From Parapristionchus giblindavisi (lineage: Eukaryota > Nematoda > Chromadorea > Rhabditida > Diplogasteridae): 64,000 nt of DNA. Each line of letters starts with the position of its first letter. Positions within the stretch are counted from its first letter, which is position 1. Of the stretch, positions 35,126-47,560 are shown piece after piece. The DNA lies in contig CALSFV010000017.1 in the NCBI GenBank assembly GCA_943737045.1, positions 62,001 through 126,000 of the forward strand. The letters run 5' to 3'. The translations under genes were made by a program, and so were the position numbers. The notes beneath the pieces are model-generated. The model worked only from the letters and a program-made list of their open reading frames with translations. It had not been told where the DNA came from and did not search any database.

Positions 35126-35427
35126 ATTAAATTATTTCCCTATGTATTTATTTTGCAACATTCAATCATACTCAGATTTCAATATCGTACTTCATCGTTC
35201 CTTTCAAAATCTGAACTTTTCAATATTTTGTTTAGTATTATTAGCTCAAATTTCTCAATCTTTACACGGATATACTTTATTGACAGCTTTTTGAAAGTGC
35301 ATGACACACTCTTATGTATGTTAAGTTGTTTTGTTTTTAAAATCGGATATTGTTGATATTTTTCTTGCAATTATCTCATATAATCACTGTATCTTGAATT
35401 CTACTGTAGTTAATCGTGCGAAAGCAA

Positions 35428-35433
35428 AATAAA
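35428..35433 (+). other. Candidate poly(A) signal of RdRP gene 2
   Basis: AATAAA about 300 bp after the stop codon at 35125, with no better candidate between. Confidence 0.5.
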
Positions 35434-38400
35434 GTTTATTATGATTGAATTCAAAATTAATCTCGGTACCTCGACTCCCTCATTTTTGATCGTATGTATC
35501 AAACACGTCACTGCATTAACCGTCTTGTTCTCGTTATACAATAAATTATCATTCAAACAATGTTTAATGAAACTGTATTAAGCTTTTCTGTTTGTGTAAG
35601 ATCAGCACTAAACATTTACAATAATTTTTCTGAGTCATTGGTACATCAAACTGTAGAAGTGAAAAACAATATGTTCATCACACTATAATCTATGTAGAAA
35701 GTAATCAAATATCACGTATAATAAAAAGATTACAGTAAAATGCATGAAAGATTATTTTCTTTTTTTTCTTCCTATTTCGTTCACAATTTCTATAACTTCT
35801 GATGTTTGCTAAGAAAAAAAGGATAATTAATTGTGTTTAAGAAATAGAAAAAATTAAAAATTAACTTAATAGGTATGCCATATTATGAGGAAGAATAGGG
35901 TAATGAGAACAGTGTGAGAAATATTAGGTCGAACAGAAAGTCTTGATAATCGCATAGGTTGGGTTTGCATTGAAGTTAGGTGAGTATCGTATAGGCGTTT
36001 GTCGATAGCTAAGCATAAGTCGTTGGATTACAGTTGTCGTGTTCACTGTTCATTCAGACATGCTGTCATTGAGTGGATTTGACAAGTGACCCCAGCTTAC
36101 GTAGCCGACTAGCGAAAATTTTGTTAGTACCGTACTTAGATGTACCATCATAGCTTACGAAGAGTTGGGTCATCTAGTTTATCGGTCAGACGCGTTTCGG
36201 GTATTCAACCCAGCAATTACCTCAAACGGGTAATTAAAAAGTGAAGCTTTCTTGCACTTTCCAATTGAGAGAAGTCCACGTCTAATGTGCTACCATACAT
36301 GGGCGGGGTACCTGGAGCTCGATTCTACAGGGGGCTTCCGAACGAAAAATGGTTAATTTTACAGGGGGCTTTCACTATTTTTTCAAAAATTTCACCAAAA
36401 TCTCATTTTTAACAGGGGGCATTCCGTAAATTTTCGAAAAGCCATAATTTTACAGGGGCACCCCCATGCCGACGCCCATGTATGTGTGCTACCCAAAATG
36501 AGATCGCGCGTAGTGAGATAAGGATAATCCTCTGCATCAGAATGCAGTAGACTGAATTCAAGCATGAGGAACCAACCTTACCTACTCCCATCGATATAAA
36601 AGTTCTTCTTTTCGAAATGGGTGTCCGCACTGTAGACTTACAGTGTAGACACATCAATAGCATATTAGGGATGAACTTCTGCGAGACGGCACTGGATGGG
36701 AATAACAAGTGTGCGAGAACGAGGAAACCTTTCTACTCAACCTAATTAAATGGATAAAATGAATATGTGAATCCGTATTACCGCTTAATTATCCCCACCT
36801 ACGCTTTCTCGGAATAAAGTTCACTTAGATTACATTACATTATAGTTTGTCATCTTGACATATCATCTTAATGTACTTAATCTTTACAGTCTAATATCAT
36901 CATAGCGAAATTCATCTTGCATTAGACTATAAAGATTATGGTTCGTTTTCTGACTCATTCATGCCAATTTTCAGTCCATCGTACTGTCTACTCTTGGGAA
37001 ATTTGAATGTCGTTTGATCTATGAAATAGTTTTTCTCAAATCCACGATTCTTATGTTATTGTATATATATTTATTCGAGCTTATCTTTTTGTTGAATTCC
37101 TTTTGTTGTTGTTGTTGTTGTCTAATGTCTAATGTTGTGTCGAGGGTGTTGAGCAATGAATTCCCCTTGAATGCAGCCACTGTCTATCATATCTACTCGC
37201 TTATAGCTACGATTTCCGCTTCACTCATTTTCCACAAACTGCTGCATGAAAACGCTAGATACATATTCTATTTCCTAGAACAATAGTCTCGCTAATTACT
37301 GTATAGACGCGTGAGTCAGTGGAGCAGATCTGTGAACGCTAGTCAACTTTGCATATCTGGGATTAGAAGATCACTGTTTGTGCACAGATATTCGCAATTC
37401 TTCGAAAACCCTACCATATCATGTCTGATTTTTGTTTGATAAACAAAAATTACTTTGTCTGGATTGTTAGACTCCGCCCATTTTCGATTACCTTGTTGGA
37501 TGGCTGCAGTCTCCTACTTTTTCGGCAAAGTGTTCAAGGTGCACCTTCGTTTATTCTTTTTTTCATAGCGATAATACCCAATGTTGATGTGCACAAAAAT
37601 GTTAGCGTAGTGATTTATATGACTTTTTGCTAATAGTATTTTTGATCTGATGATCAACTATTGTTCCAATCTTATTTATGTCCGTGCGATCGTAGATGAC
37701 AATTGTTAGAGATTTCTGAAGGCTCATTTTCATTCTAATCATAAAATATATCCAGTATCCATGAAACCTTCCTCTTAGCATGTTTATACATTTGCGACTT
37801 TTCATATCTTTAATCTCTTTCCTTTTTGATAATCCTTTATGAAATCATCAAACACCCATGAATAGCATAATATCATCATGTTGGAGCAGACTAGCCTCAA
37901 AGACCATTTATTCAATTTCATTGATGTTTTTAAATATTCTATGTTGGTTAAAAATTTAGCTTAATGCACGATTTGAATTTTTTAAAGGCACACACCGAGC
38001 AATCTCTGGCAAAACTCTCTCGTAGACAAAGAAAGCGAGAGATTGTGGTCCGATCGCAGAGTTCCAAATAAGCTCGGGGTGTGCATTTAATAGGTTTCCG
38101 TGCTTTCAATGTACAAAATTGTAACTGATAAACGAAGTTGCGCGTGAGAGAGGAAAAGAACAACTGAAGAGCATAAGAAGTGTTCCAGTTTATCCCGATA
38201 AATCTACGCAGACAGTTCCACTTTATGACTAAAACCATATTTGCTCATCTTGCATTATGTCATGTGACTTATTTTTTTACATTTGCAATGAATTCATGTT
38301 CAAATAGCCTAAAAGTTTCAGATTTCCTCAAATTATTATCACGGTTTTTTTCTATACACAGTCTATATCACAAATTGTGTTTTTTTGGGTTTTTGATGGA

Positions 38401-38904
38401 AATAAAACGGTTTCGGCGACCAACAATTTGCTAGGACTCTTTTGAAATTATTTCAGTGCAGGTTTTTCTTTTTTTTTGTCGCGATCCAGAAGCTCACATT
38501 TATCTAGCTCATTAATTCCTTTCAAATAGTCCATCCGTCGGAGAAACACTGCTTGTCATTTTTCTATAAGCTCAAATTCGGACCCATTCTTACCTTGTCC
38601 AAAAGACTAACTATTTAATTTTAATATTCGTTATCTCCGCACCTCAATTAAATTTCAAATTTTAGCATTATTACATGTTTAAAGATCACAACTTCTCACA
38701 AGAAAACTCGAGCAAAAATTGTTTACTGAAATTCAAAGTACGCATAAGAACGGAAATTTACTATTATTGTGTAAGCCCCGTATAAATTCTGTACAAAGTT
38801 TCAGCCAACTTTTCCGCTTCAGCCCTGAAATCTTGTTAGCCCTGTATTTTTAAAATTCTCCAAATTCTGTCATAGATTCATTATTGAAGATTACTGTATT
38901 TTAG
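35434..38904. other. Gene-poor stretch after RdRP gene 2
   Basis: No convincing exon is seen. It contains a dispersed repeat with CAGGGGGCTTTC-type motifs (36290-36470, also seen near 31920-31990), a likely LINE tail ending ATTACATTACATT (about 36770-36842), an SL1-like sequence on the minus strand (36221-36241), and a TTAA MITE at 37986-38096. Confidence 0.5.
37986..38096. mobile_element. TTAA MITE, AGGCACACC family, copy 2
   Basis: Ends AGGCACACACCGAGC / GCTCGGGGTGTGCAT, flanked by TTAA (37982-37985, 38097-38100). The centre carries the family's CTCTCTCGTAGACAAAG block. Confidence 0.78.
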
Positions 38905-40374
38905 GGGCGGAGTCTGATCTCATCGAATTCATCGATCAACTTAATCAATATGCATTTCGAGACGAATCGGTCTGGGTGAGAAGACAATCATGAATTTTTA
39001 TTGTTCTTTATTCTGAAAACTGACACGAACGTGAGATATTCTTTATGATTGCATAACTTTTGCGTATCGAATAGCATTTCAACATTTCATTGATCACCAC
39101 GTTTGTTTATTTGTCTAAAATGAATATAATTCAGAACAGCGGCATTCTCATCGCAACTTTCTACATTGGAATCAAATGAGGTACTGATTGTGAAAAGACA
39201 TATTCATCAATCATACTGACCAAATTTAGATACTATCATCACCTTCGACGCAACGTCCAACAGATCCAATTGAAAGGAGTATGTCGATAGGTAGGTTGAC
39301 TGAATGACAAGGGAACCTCATAAGTCGGGGACGATCAATGCAAAATTCGTTGACACAGGTCGAAAAGGACCACCCTGGAGGTCCCAGAACTGTTTTGAAA
39401 TGTCCCCATATTTGCTTCCTTGGTACCGAAAATCGATTATGAAAATGAAATTTGGGCGCGAAACCAAGGTAATAGTGTCAAACACTCAAATAGTTAAAGC
39501 GTCAAAGAGTGTCCAAGGGTTCTATATAAATATGTGGGCATATCAAAAAAATTCTGCGGCCCCTGGGGGGAGGTCCTAGTCGAACTGTGTCAACGAATTT
39601 TACCCTGATCGTCCCCGAGTTTTGCGGTTCCCTTGTGAGTTCAAGTGATAAAGAGAAGAAAAGGGTTAAACTGACACCTCAAACCAATCCCGCTATGGCC
39701 ACATTCTCCTGCTTTCTATGCAAACGAGAGAGTATTAATAATTTTTTACATTACATTACATTAGAACAACTTTATTCAGCCGATTAGGGTCAGCTGGGGG
39801 TCTTATTAGGGTCTTATTAGGTCTTATTAGGGTTCGCCAAAGAGCGAATCGTATCTCGTGATTTGTCCGCATCTATCCACCTTATCGAATGTCTTCCTCT
39901 TTCTCCTTCATACGAACTTCACAGAGATCATCGGTTCCTGCTCTAATATTCTTATTGTGTGATCGAATTGAACTGACCTTCCATCGGTGGCAATTGAGAG
40001 GATATTTATCGTTATCACGAAGATTTGGAGAGATCCATGGTGTAGGTCTTACTCCCACGGCTGGCCAATTCCGGGTTGGGAGGATCGAGTCATCTAGAGG
40101 GAGAAGGACGACAATGAGAGTCGACCGCTCATGACAACCCAAAATGACCACAACCTTTTGTATTAATAATGCAGAGAGTAAAATGTTTGGAGTGTTCCTT
40201 TAATAATAAGCGTTCAGACAAAGACAGTGAAATTCTGGCAGTTTCTCTAATTTGATCGAATAGAACGTTGAATATTCAGATGAACATCTCTCCTCTATGC
40301 CTGTTCCTGGATCTCCTCTTCAAGTTCCTATTGGACAAGAAGAGATTCAACAATGGATGAGATATGATCGACAG
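38905..40374 (+). CDS. Candidate exons of an unidentified Ser/Pro-rich protein, partial
   Basis: Four exon-like blocks with good splice signals and matching phases: 38905-38975, 39135-39180, 39230-39290 and 40280-40374. The joined peptide is polar and serine/proline-rich (FSSQLSTLESNE, LSSPSTQRPTD, SSMPVPGSPLQVP, ending QEEIQQWMRYDRQ). The downstream block 40469-40599, with strong splice signals, does not connect in frame, so the gene may be broken or my model wrong. A Tc5-like MITE (39308-39635) and LINE debris (39740-40150) lie in the third intron. No family is recognised. Confidence 0.3.
39308..39635. mobile_element. Tc4/Tc5-like MITE
   Basis: Inverted ends CAAGGGAACC / GGTTCCCTTG, extended with CGGGGACGATCA on each side, are flanked by TGA (39305-39307, 39636-39638), fitting the 3-bp TNA duplication of Tc4/Tc5 elements. 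No coding potential. Confidence 0.78.
39740..40151 (-). mobile_element. Probable LINE fragment with (TGTAA)n tail
   Basis: On the minus strand, an open stretch (40151-39882) is followed by CTGAATAAAGTTGTTC and three TGTAA units, the kind of short-repeat tail seen on CR1-like LINEs. The coding part is not clearly recognised. Confidence 0.4.
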
Positions 40375-41040
40375 GTCAATTTTAATTAATTAGTTAATTA
40401 AATATAATCTTTCATAATGAAATCGAGAACTTCGTATTTTTCAATTTATTGTTGCTTTACTTGTTTAGCAAATATAGAGAAATTGCTCAATTGTATCCCT
40501 ACATTAGACAAATATTACAGGATCGAACAACATCTATATTCTCGCCAGGGTACTGTAGAACAAATGAGGGCGGAGTTTCTACCGTACCATTTTGTTATGG
40601 TATGGATGAAATGCTTGGAAGGCAAGTCCCTGCGTTTATCCGTTTCAGCATTTCAGGAAAGGTCATTTTAAAACTAATAAACAGAACAAAGTAATAAATG
40701 AGATCGCGTCTATTCTGGTAGAACTGACGATTTCAGTAACTTTGTTGAAATTTGGTCGAGTTTTCATTGACGATTGAATTCTGCAACAAAAAAATTCTAA
40801 CAAAACAAAACGATGATCGTTTTTGAGATGTTCACAGAGTATTATTATTATTATGGAACTGTCTACTGTCCAAAATTGAGTTTTGTTGTTGTTGTTAAAA
40901 TAACAAAATATGTTCGTACATTTTGTTAATGGTTTATTCATTTATATATATTTATATTTTATATACATGCACACGCATGCAACGACACATGAAAATAAGT
41001 ATGATCAAAAATAAATAGGTGATGATAATGACTTCACAGT

Positions 41041-41262
41041 CTAGAAGAAGGAAATAAGTGAAAGGCGACTCGGGCGGGGGGGGGGGGGGGGTGAAAAAGG
41101 ATCTCCATACATAATCAGTGGTCCCACTCGTAGATTATCTTGATTGCACATGGAGCGTGAGCAATGAGCAGTGGATGAGGCTGCATGGAATGAGCAGTGG
41201 ATGAGGCTGCATGACACCTTGAGGATTCCGTAATTGTAGATAGTTGAGATGACCAAGACCAA
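41041..41262. other. Repeat-rich stretch with a 16-G run
   Basis: It contains a run of 16 consecutive G (41076-41091) and a directly repeated GAGCAGTGGATGAGGCTGCATG block near 41165-41212. I see no gene. Confidence 0.6.
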
Positions 41263-41339
41263 AGATCAGAATGGAGATAAGATTCTCCTATTCACTTATT
41301 TATTATTCGTTTCAAATGTTGTCACATCCTTATTGGATG

Positions 41340-41850
41340 TATGATAAATAAATAAATAAATAAGCAACAAGGTGGAATGGATAGGTGCTAAAGGAAGAGT
41401 AAATAAATAACTACTTTACACACTAATGAGATCACTTAATACATTCGATTGTAACAACAGAGATCTGAATTGTCTATGGGAAGTACTAGAAATAATGTGA
41501 GGGGGTAACTTCTTGAAAAGTCTACTGGTTCTTAAAGCGAAAGAGTGATAACGACAAGTGACACGAGTAAATTCTATGTGAATGGCAAAAGTATTGACTC
41601 GAGATCTAACCGGTCTAAATGAATACATAGAGGACATGGCTATATTAACTTCCCCTGTCATGATCTGTCTCGCCCGGACAAGATCGTTTAGTGTTCTACG
41701 CTCAGAGAGAGGCCGCAAATTCAAAACACGCAACCGATCGATATATGAAGGTAGAGAGAGAGGATATGAGGAAGAAGGGAAACAACGATAAAATAGAATA
41801 CGAGTGAACAATTCTTGGACTTTTTCTAATTTACGAATGTCTTCACACAA
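41340..41850 (-). mobile_element. 5'-truncated LINE, C-terminal reverse-transcriptase region
   Basis: The minus-strand frame 41850-41416 (144 codons) begins DIRKLEKVQELFTRILFYR and continues with YIDRLRVLNLRPLSERR and LVRARQIMTGEV. These match the conserved region after the reverse-transcriptase domain of jockey/CR1-type non-LTR retrotransposons (family knowledge, by eye). A short ATTT repeat (41344-41363) forms the 3' tail. The catalytic domain is absent, so it is dead. Confidence 0.8.
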
Positions 41851-41997
41851 TGTTTTATGTTCCTTGTCAACGAAAATGCATTAATAACTTAAAATAACTC
41901 GAAATAAGTTCCATTTATGACAAAACCTTTAATGACTGTACTAGTAGGTGAAGAAATAATTATGGGCGACTCGAGAAGATCCTGCACGAAAGTTTAA

Positions 41998-42337
41998 AGG
42001 TGGAGTCCCACGAATATTTTCGTGAACAAAATGCTAAGACAGAAAGATAGGAAAAGGTATTATGCATACCGTACATAAATTATTTTACACTAATTCATCT
42101 TATTGCCGCTAGAATCTTGAATGAATCATGATTGATTGTGCAGGCAAAGGCGCGAAATTTTGAAAATAGTAACGTTCTGCAATAGGTTTCGAACCTGCAA
42201 AACTACACTAACTAGACAGCGCTTTTACCATTACGGCAAGGGATAGATGAATGTCCATGCTAATTTCTTGCATATCACTTATCCCTTGAATAGCCGATAT
42301 GCTACGCAGTTGCATAGACATTCGAGGGCCTCCATCT
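41998..42337. mobile_element. TTAA-type MITE, copy 3, carrying a tRNA-like cassette
   Basis: Ends AGGTGGAGTCCCACGAA / TTCGAGGGCCTCCATCT, flanked by TTAA (41994-41997, 42338-42341). It contains the family core GGCAAAGGCGCG and, next to it, a minus-strand tRNA-like segment at 42177-42247. Confidence 0.82.
42177..42247 (-). pseudogene. tRNA-like sequence inside TTAA element copy 3
   Basis: Box B GGTTCGAAACC and a loop-like CTAGTTA are recognisable. The D-arm (CCGTAATGG) is weak, and acceptor pairing is poor. It is probably a tRNA pseudogene or tRNA-derived pol III promoter captured by the element. Confidence 0.5.
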
Positions 42338-43837
42338 TTAAAATTCGAGTACAGCAACCACAAAAAAATGAAACTCAAAAACGCACGAGCGACCCCTAAC
42401 TTGAAAAGTTCACTCAAGAATTCTCACAAATTCCATCTTATTTACTTTTAATTCCCACAGTATCATAAATCGTGATAATTGGGCAATGAACACTTTCGAG
42501 TCGATAACTGACCAAAAATCTTCAAATTTATTTAATCAAATTATTGTTGTGCTTTTTCAGAACGCCTACGACTGAAAACTTCAGTAGCATTGGTCAAGGT
42601 ACGGTTATTGTTATTTACGTAATTGAATAAGTTAAAATGTGTGCAGATCTTCTAAAATAGTTTCTGTGTTCCGCTGTACATGTATGAAGTTTGTATACGA
42701 CGAAGGTTAAAATGGACCATCCTCGTTCCTCGAATAGTTTTTAAACAATTGCGATGGATGAAAAAACATTTTGCATTACGGGGTAACTAGAACGTGCTCC
42801 TATATAAAATATCTTTGGTACCAGATTGCTCTTTGAAATCAGCTATAATGAGCAGGCAAAACCGCGACCTGCGCATGTACTAAATGATGTTATGTTATTA
42901 TCCAAATAATATTTCAATGTTAGCATTATTGGATTTTTTTCTAACGTATTTTCGCACCAACACACATATTTGCTACAACCTCAAATACTATTTTATTTTC
43001 TTACCAGCAAAACACGATCTTTCCTTCACTAACTTATCGTTCATTCTTCCAAATATCAATACGTGAATATTAGTTATAATTTGCGAACGAGATTCAAAGA
43101 CATTTTTTGTTCCACCTACGTATTTTATTCGATGGATGTGCGTTTTTTTTGAAGCGACGAAAAGGCATATATTTTTTTGCATAAGCACAGATCACGAACT
43201 TCTCACCTGATCACATGAAAAAGAAAATGTCGGTAATTAGATTACTAGACATTGTAGACAAGGCATTCAAATATTTTTTTCTGCGCATTGGTGCGTGATA
43301 GTGTGTTATGGTGGTATTAAAACCGATGAAAGCTCGTACTTTGTGCACCGTCTGGACTATAATCAGACCAAATGTTTGTGCATCTTTCTATCGATTGGAC
43401 ACTAGAAGGAAGGAACATATCGTAAAACGAAAAATCATTTTGGATCATGATTCATTTTAACCATTTTGAATGATTCTGCCCATTAAATTCTGATTATGAC
43501 CGAATGAGGTATTTTTGTTCTTATTCTTTCTTTTCATAGTTTTCATAGATTTATTCGTTTACGAATAACAATGATTTTATGGAAACGCAATATTTTATCA
43601 AGGTTCTTCGGACTAACTAGGGAAAGAGAAACTATGAAGTGAAAGAATAACATGAAAAATGCTTTATTTTGCCATAATCGCCGTTGAACGGCTAAAACCA
43701 TTTAGAATGGTTCAGCTCAATCATGATCCAATGATTTTGCATGTACGATATTGGGAGCAGGAAGACAATCTCATCGTTTCAATCTTATTCTTCACACTTC
43801 TTTCGTTACTTATTAGGGTTTGCAAAAACGCACACGC

Positions 43838-43990
43838 ATTGCGGGCCGCAATGCTCTGTAAAATCATTGCGGTCCGCAATGACTACTTTATTCCTATCTT
43901 GACAATTTTTGTGATCGGTGCGGGCCCGCAATGCCATTGCGGGCCCGCAATCACTAGCAATGAAATCAATTCTATTGCGGGCCCGCAACC
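43838..43990. repeat. Cluster of CATTGCGGGCCCGCAATG-type palindromes
   Basis: At least five copies of a 14-18 bp inverted repeat with core TTGCGGGCCCGCAA, or variants with GGGCC or GGTCC at the centre, in about 150 bp of otherwise AT-rich DNA. I found no coding explanation. Confidence 0.85.
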
Positions 43991-44773
43991 CCCGAATAGC
44001 CAACTCTATTACTTATCCTTGATGTTTGATTGTGTTGCATCATTTCCACGTTCATCAATGTGATGTAGTTTCACAATTTCATGAACAGAGATAGGAATAT
44101 TAACCATTACTCATACTATTCCAGAATTCTCTTCCTATATCTTTCATTATAGCTAGATCATCGCATAATCAAGTATCTATCAGCCATTCTTTCAGCAGTA
44201 TACTTATAGGTTTCAATGACGATTCTATGGTTGTATGGGTTCCGTTAATTCTTGCAGGGTGCATTTAAAAATTTTTTAAATATATTTTTGTAGGACTGTA
44301 GAATCAATGAAGGCTCTTGAACAGAACACCTTTCTTTGTAAATCACATATTCATTAGCGATAGCGATATATTGGCATAAAACTGGAAATGGCGATAGACA
44401 GTGATGAATTCTTACTAATAAGGTTACCATTAGGTGAGGCACATGGAGATTTATCCTATACGGAGTGCATTGGTATTTAGACACAATACAGTACAATGAC
44501 CTTAATCAAGCAACGAACCATTGGGAAAGGGCCACTCAATGAACTATTAGTCTGGGATTGCAGAGGTCCCATGCAAGGCACAGCTGTATCTTATCTAGAG
44601 ACAAATATTTTCAATTTGTGATTCGTAAGGAAGCTATACCTCAAAATGCGTCATTTCTGTAAATTCTTTCAGATAATCATGAGAAAAGTCTTTTTGAATT
44701 TTTTTCAACTGCAAAACAATACGAGTAGATCGACACATTCCCTAATAGCAATAATTACTAGATTTTGATCTCT

Positions 44774-44778
<5 letters not shown>

Positions 44779-44850
<72 letters not shown>
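44779..44850. repeat. (AAT)n microsatellite
   Basis: About 24 uninterrupted AAT units. Confidence 0.95.
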
Positions 44851-44851
<1 letters not shown>

Positions 44852-45602
44852 GAAATAATTTATCCTGTCTGCATGTCATATGTAGAGGGGGGTCAAAGCA
44901 GTGGGTATCTTCATATCCACAAGTTCTCTTCTATAAAACAATCTTATTTGAAAACCTTAACCTAGATTAAACATAGACATTATTTGATTTGCCTTTTTTT
45001 CTCTGACTGCCAAAACACAAAATGTGTTTAAGTTGACGTAGTCTAATATTGTTTTGGCTTCTTCTACCTTTTTTTTCTCTCAAAGATTATAGGGAGATCA
45101 ATGTAACACGATTCACTCTGAACAAACCGAGACTTTCAAAGAACTGACACGTTTATGCTTTATCATCTTCCTTTTCATTGAATATTTATAAATAAAAATG
45201 GCGTTATTATTGTCATTGTTATTTGAAACCTGAATTGTTCAGAAAACTAATGATGTGTTTTGATGCTCCATAATACTTCCCCAAAGTCGCTTAATATCGC
45301 ACGTTATTTCTGTTAACGAGTACATGGGTTTTTTTAAACAAAAATCGTACAATAATAATGATATTCCTTTCGTCCATATCAATGATCACCTTTTGCGCAG
45401 TGTCGCAAAATATCTCGCAAAATATCTCCTAGTAAAGTAGGTCCGAAGAAGGGATTAGGCTCTCCGGACTGAATTCGCTTTGAATTATCACTTTCATAGC
45501 AGTGATCTCCCGCAGGACATCGTGCGCCTTAAATAATGGGATAACGTTACCTTTCGATTAGTAGAGTTGGACATCTTGCGCTCGACAGTTCTTTCTTTGT
45601 TG

Positions 45603-45720
45603 AAGGGACAGTGACCTCTCTCAATGGCCTCTTCATTGCGCACACTATTTCTCTGTTCTCTAACGACGAGAGAGCGTAGACCGTTGAAGAGGCCGTTAAC
45701 AAACTCATCAGTTCCCTATA
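45603..45720. mobile_element. Diverged second copy of the 113-bp TTAA MITE
   Basis: It shares GTGACCTCTCTCAATGGC and the centre ATTGCGCACACTATTTCTC with the element at 2238-2350. The TTAA flanks have decayed (TTGA on the left). Confidence 0.65.
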
Positions 45721-46048
45721 ATTCTTTTCAAAGATCGTTCAAAAGTCGAGCATTTCCCATTGCTAAATCATTCTTGTTGGCTTTTGTAGATTAGTACTAG
45801 AATTTCCATGACTACATGTATATGACGGCCTCTTCATATCTGCTAAAATCATTTCGAATATCAAGTATTTAAGTATTATCAAGTATTTAATCGAAAATTT
45901 TAATGATTATACGCGTCAGTCAAATGTTAGTTGAGCTGAATGAATAATCTTAAAGAAGGGGGCCCACGAGATTTGGAGTGCACTATTGACAAGAAGAACA
46001 TGGGGCATAGGAAGTGGCATTATGTTCTCTATTAGATATGAGCGAATA

Positions 46049-47479
46049 CAGTACCGTGCAAAAGTCTGGCCCCAAAATTTGAATCGCTATAACTTTTTTC
46101 GATCTTGGCCGATCGGCCCCCGGTTTGTTTTATTAAATAGTGTAACCATTGGATGAAATTTGTATGTTATTGATTATTACCTACGATGATGAAATTATTT
46201 CATCATTATTGAAATGCCGAGGTGTGATCGTAAAAATAGGTTTATTCTCAGGTAGATTTTTTCTGTAAGTCCAATTTTGTTGTGAGGAATTAACAACTAT
46301 CAGTGAACGTTTTAAGCCATTAACCACGTTGCTTGCATATCGCTCCGAGGAATTAGCAAATTTCGTAAAAATGTCATAACTCAGTCTGTATTTGAGCTAC
46401 GGGCCTCAGATTCAACAAGTATTATCACATGGTCATAGGGCACCAACATGCCAATTTCAGAAGGATTCCGCTTCTTGAAGAGAAAATTCGAAAAAAATCC
46501 CATACCATATTTTGGGCATACGGTATTTCCCAGCCGGTTTTTCTAAAAATCTAAAAATATGGTATGATGTGCCCAAACATCTACCTAACACATCTACAAA
46601 GTGGCGAGATTACAGGAGTTCAATTACGATTTTGCCCATAAAAATACCATGGACAGTCAAAGTATACGGAACCTAATTTCGTTCGTTATGGAGAATTATT
46701 ACGGGTCAATAACCCAGTATTTCATATCAATTTCGATCGGATTTTGAACCAAGCGTTTAATAAGCTTTTCCAACAAGTATCCGCAATTTATTTCCACTAT
46801 TGGGCATTCCACCTTTTTAATCTGTCTCTTTTCTCGCAAAATTCCACTTTGACTGTCCATGGTATTTTTACGGGCAAAGTCGTAATTGAACTCCTGTAAT
46901 CTCACCACTTTGTAGATGTGTTAGGTAGATGTTTGGGCACATCATACCATATTTTTAGATTTTTAGAAAAACCGGCTGGGAAATACCGTATGCCCAAAAT
47001 ATGGTATGGGATTTTTTTCGAATTTTCTCTTCAAGAAGCGGAATCCTTCTGAAATTGGCATGGTGGTGCCCTATGACCATGTGATAATACTTGTTGAATC
47101 TGAGGCCCGTAGCTCAACTAGAGACTGAGTTATAACATTTTTACGAAATTTTGATGGGTGAGGCGAAATTTGCTAATTCCTCGGAGCGATATGCAAGCAA
47201 CGTGGTTAATGGCTTAAAACGTTCGCTGATAGTTGTTAGTTCCTCACAAAAAAATTGGACTTACAGATAAAATCTACTTGAGAATAAACTTATTTTTACG
47301 ATCACACCTCGGCATTTCAAGAATGATGAAATAATTTCATCATCGTAGGTAATAATCAATAACATACAAATTTTCTCCAATGGTTACACTATTTAATAAA
47401 ACAAACCGGGGGCCGATCGGCCAAGAACGAAAAAGTTATAGCGATTCAAATTTTGGGGCCAGACTTTTGCACGGTACTG
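46049..47479. mobile_element. 1.43-kb Tc1/mariner-type palindromic element
   Basis: Ends CAGTACCGTGCAAAAGTCTG / revcomp, flanked by TA (46047-46048, 47480-47481). The two halves are near-identical inverted arms of about 0.7 kb meeting around 46760, so almost the whole element is one long hairpin. No transposase is present. Confidence 0.88.
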
Positions 47480-47485
47480 TAGGTG

Positions 47486-47560
47486 CATAGAGCGTGTAGC
47501 TCAGTGGTTAGCTGTTAGCGCTATTAACCGCGCTACGTAGGTTCGATTCTCGTTTGCAAT
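47486..47560 (+). pseudogene. tRNA-like sequence inside TTAA element copy 4
   Basis: Box A TAGCTCAGTGG and box B GGTTCGATTC are intact, with an anticodon-like hairpin AGCGC-TATTAACC-GCGCT between them. The acceptor and T stems do not pair well, so it is not a normal tRNA. Confidence 0.55.

Larger units (their letters stand above)
42600..45600. other. Gene-poor stretch
   Basis: No convincing gene is seen. A short exon-like block (42561-42598) precedes it. It contains a cluster of GC-rich palindromes (43838-43990) and an (AAT)n microsatellite (44779-44850). Confidence 0.5.

Noticed and set aside
37014..37286. 90-codon frame with a run of cysteines
   Set aside because: The cysteines come from a simple GTT repeat; no splice signals or similarity.
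43659..44063. 134-codon plus-strand frame
   Set aside because: Composition looks non-coding, and it spans the palindrome cluster; no homology recognised.
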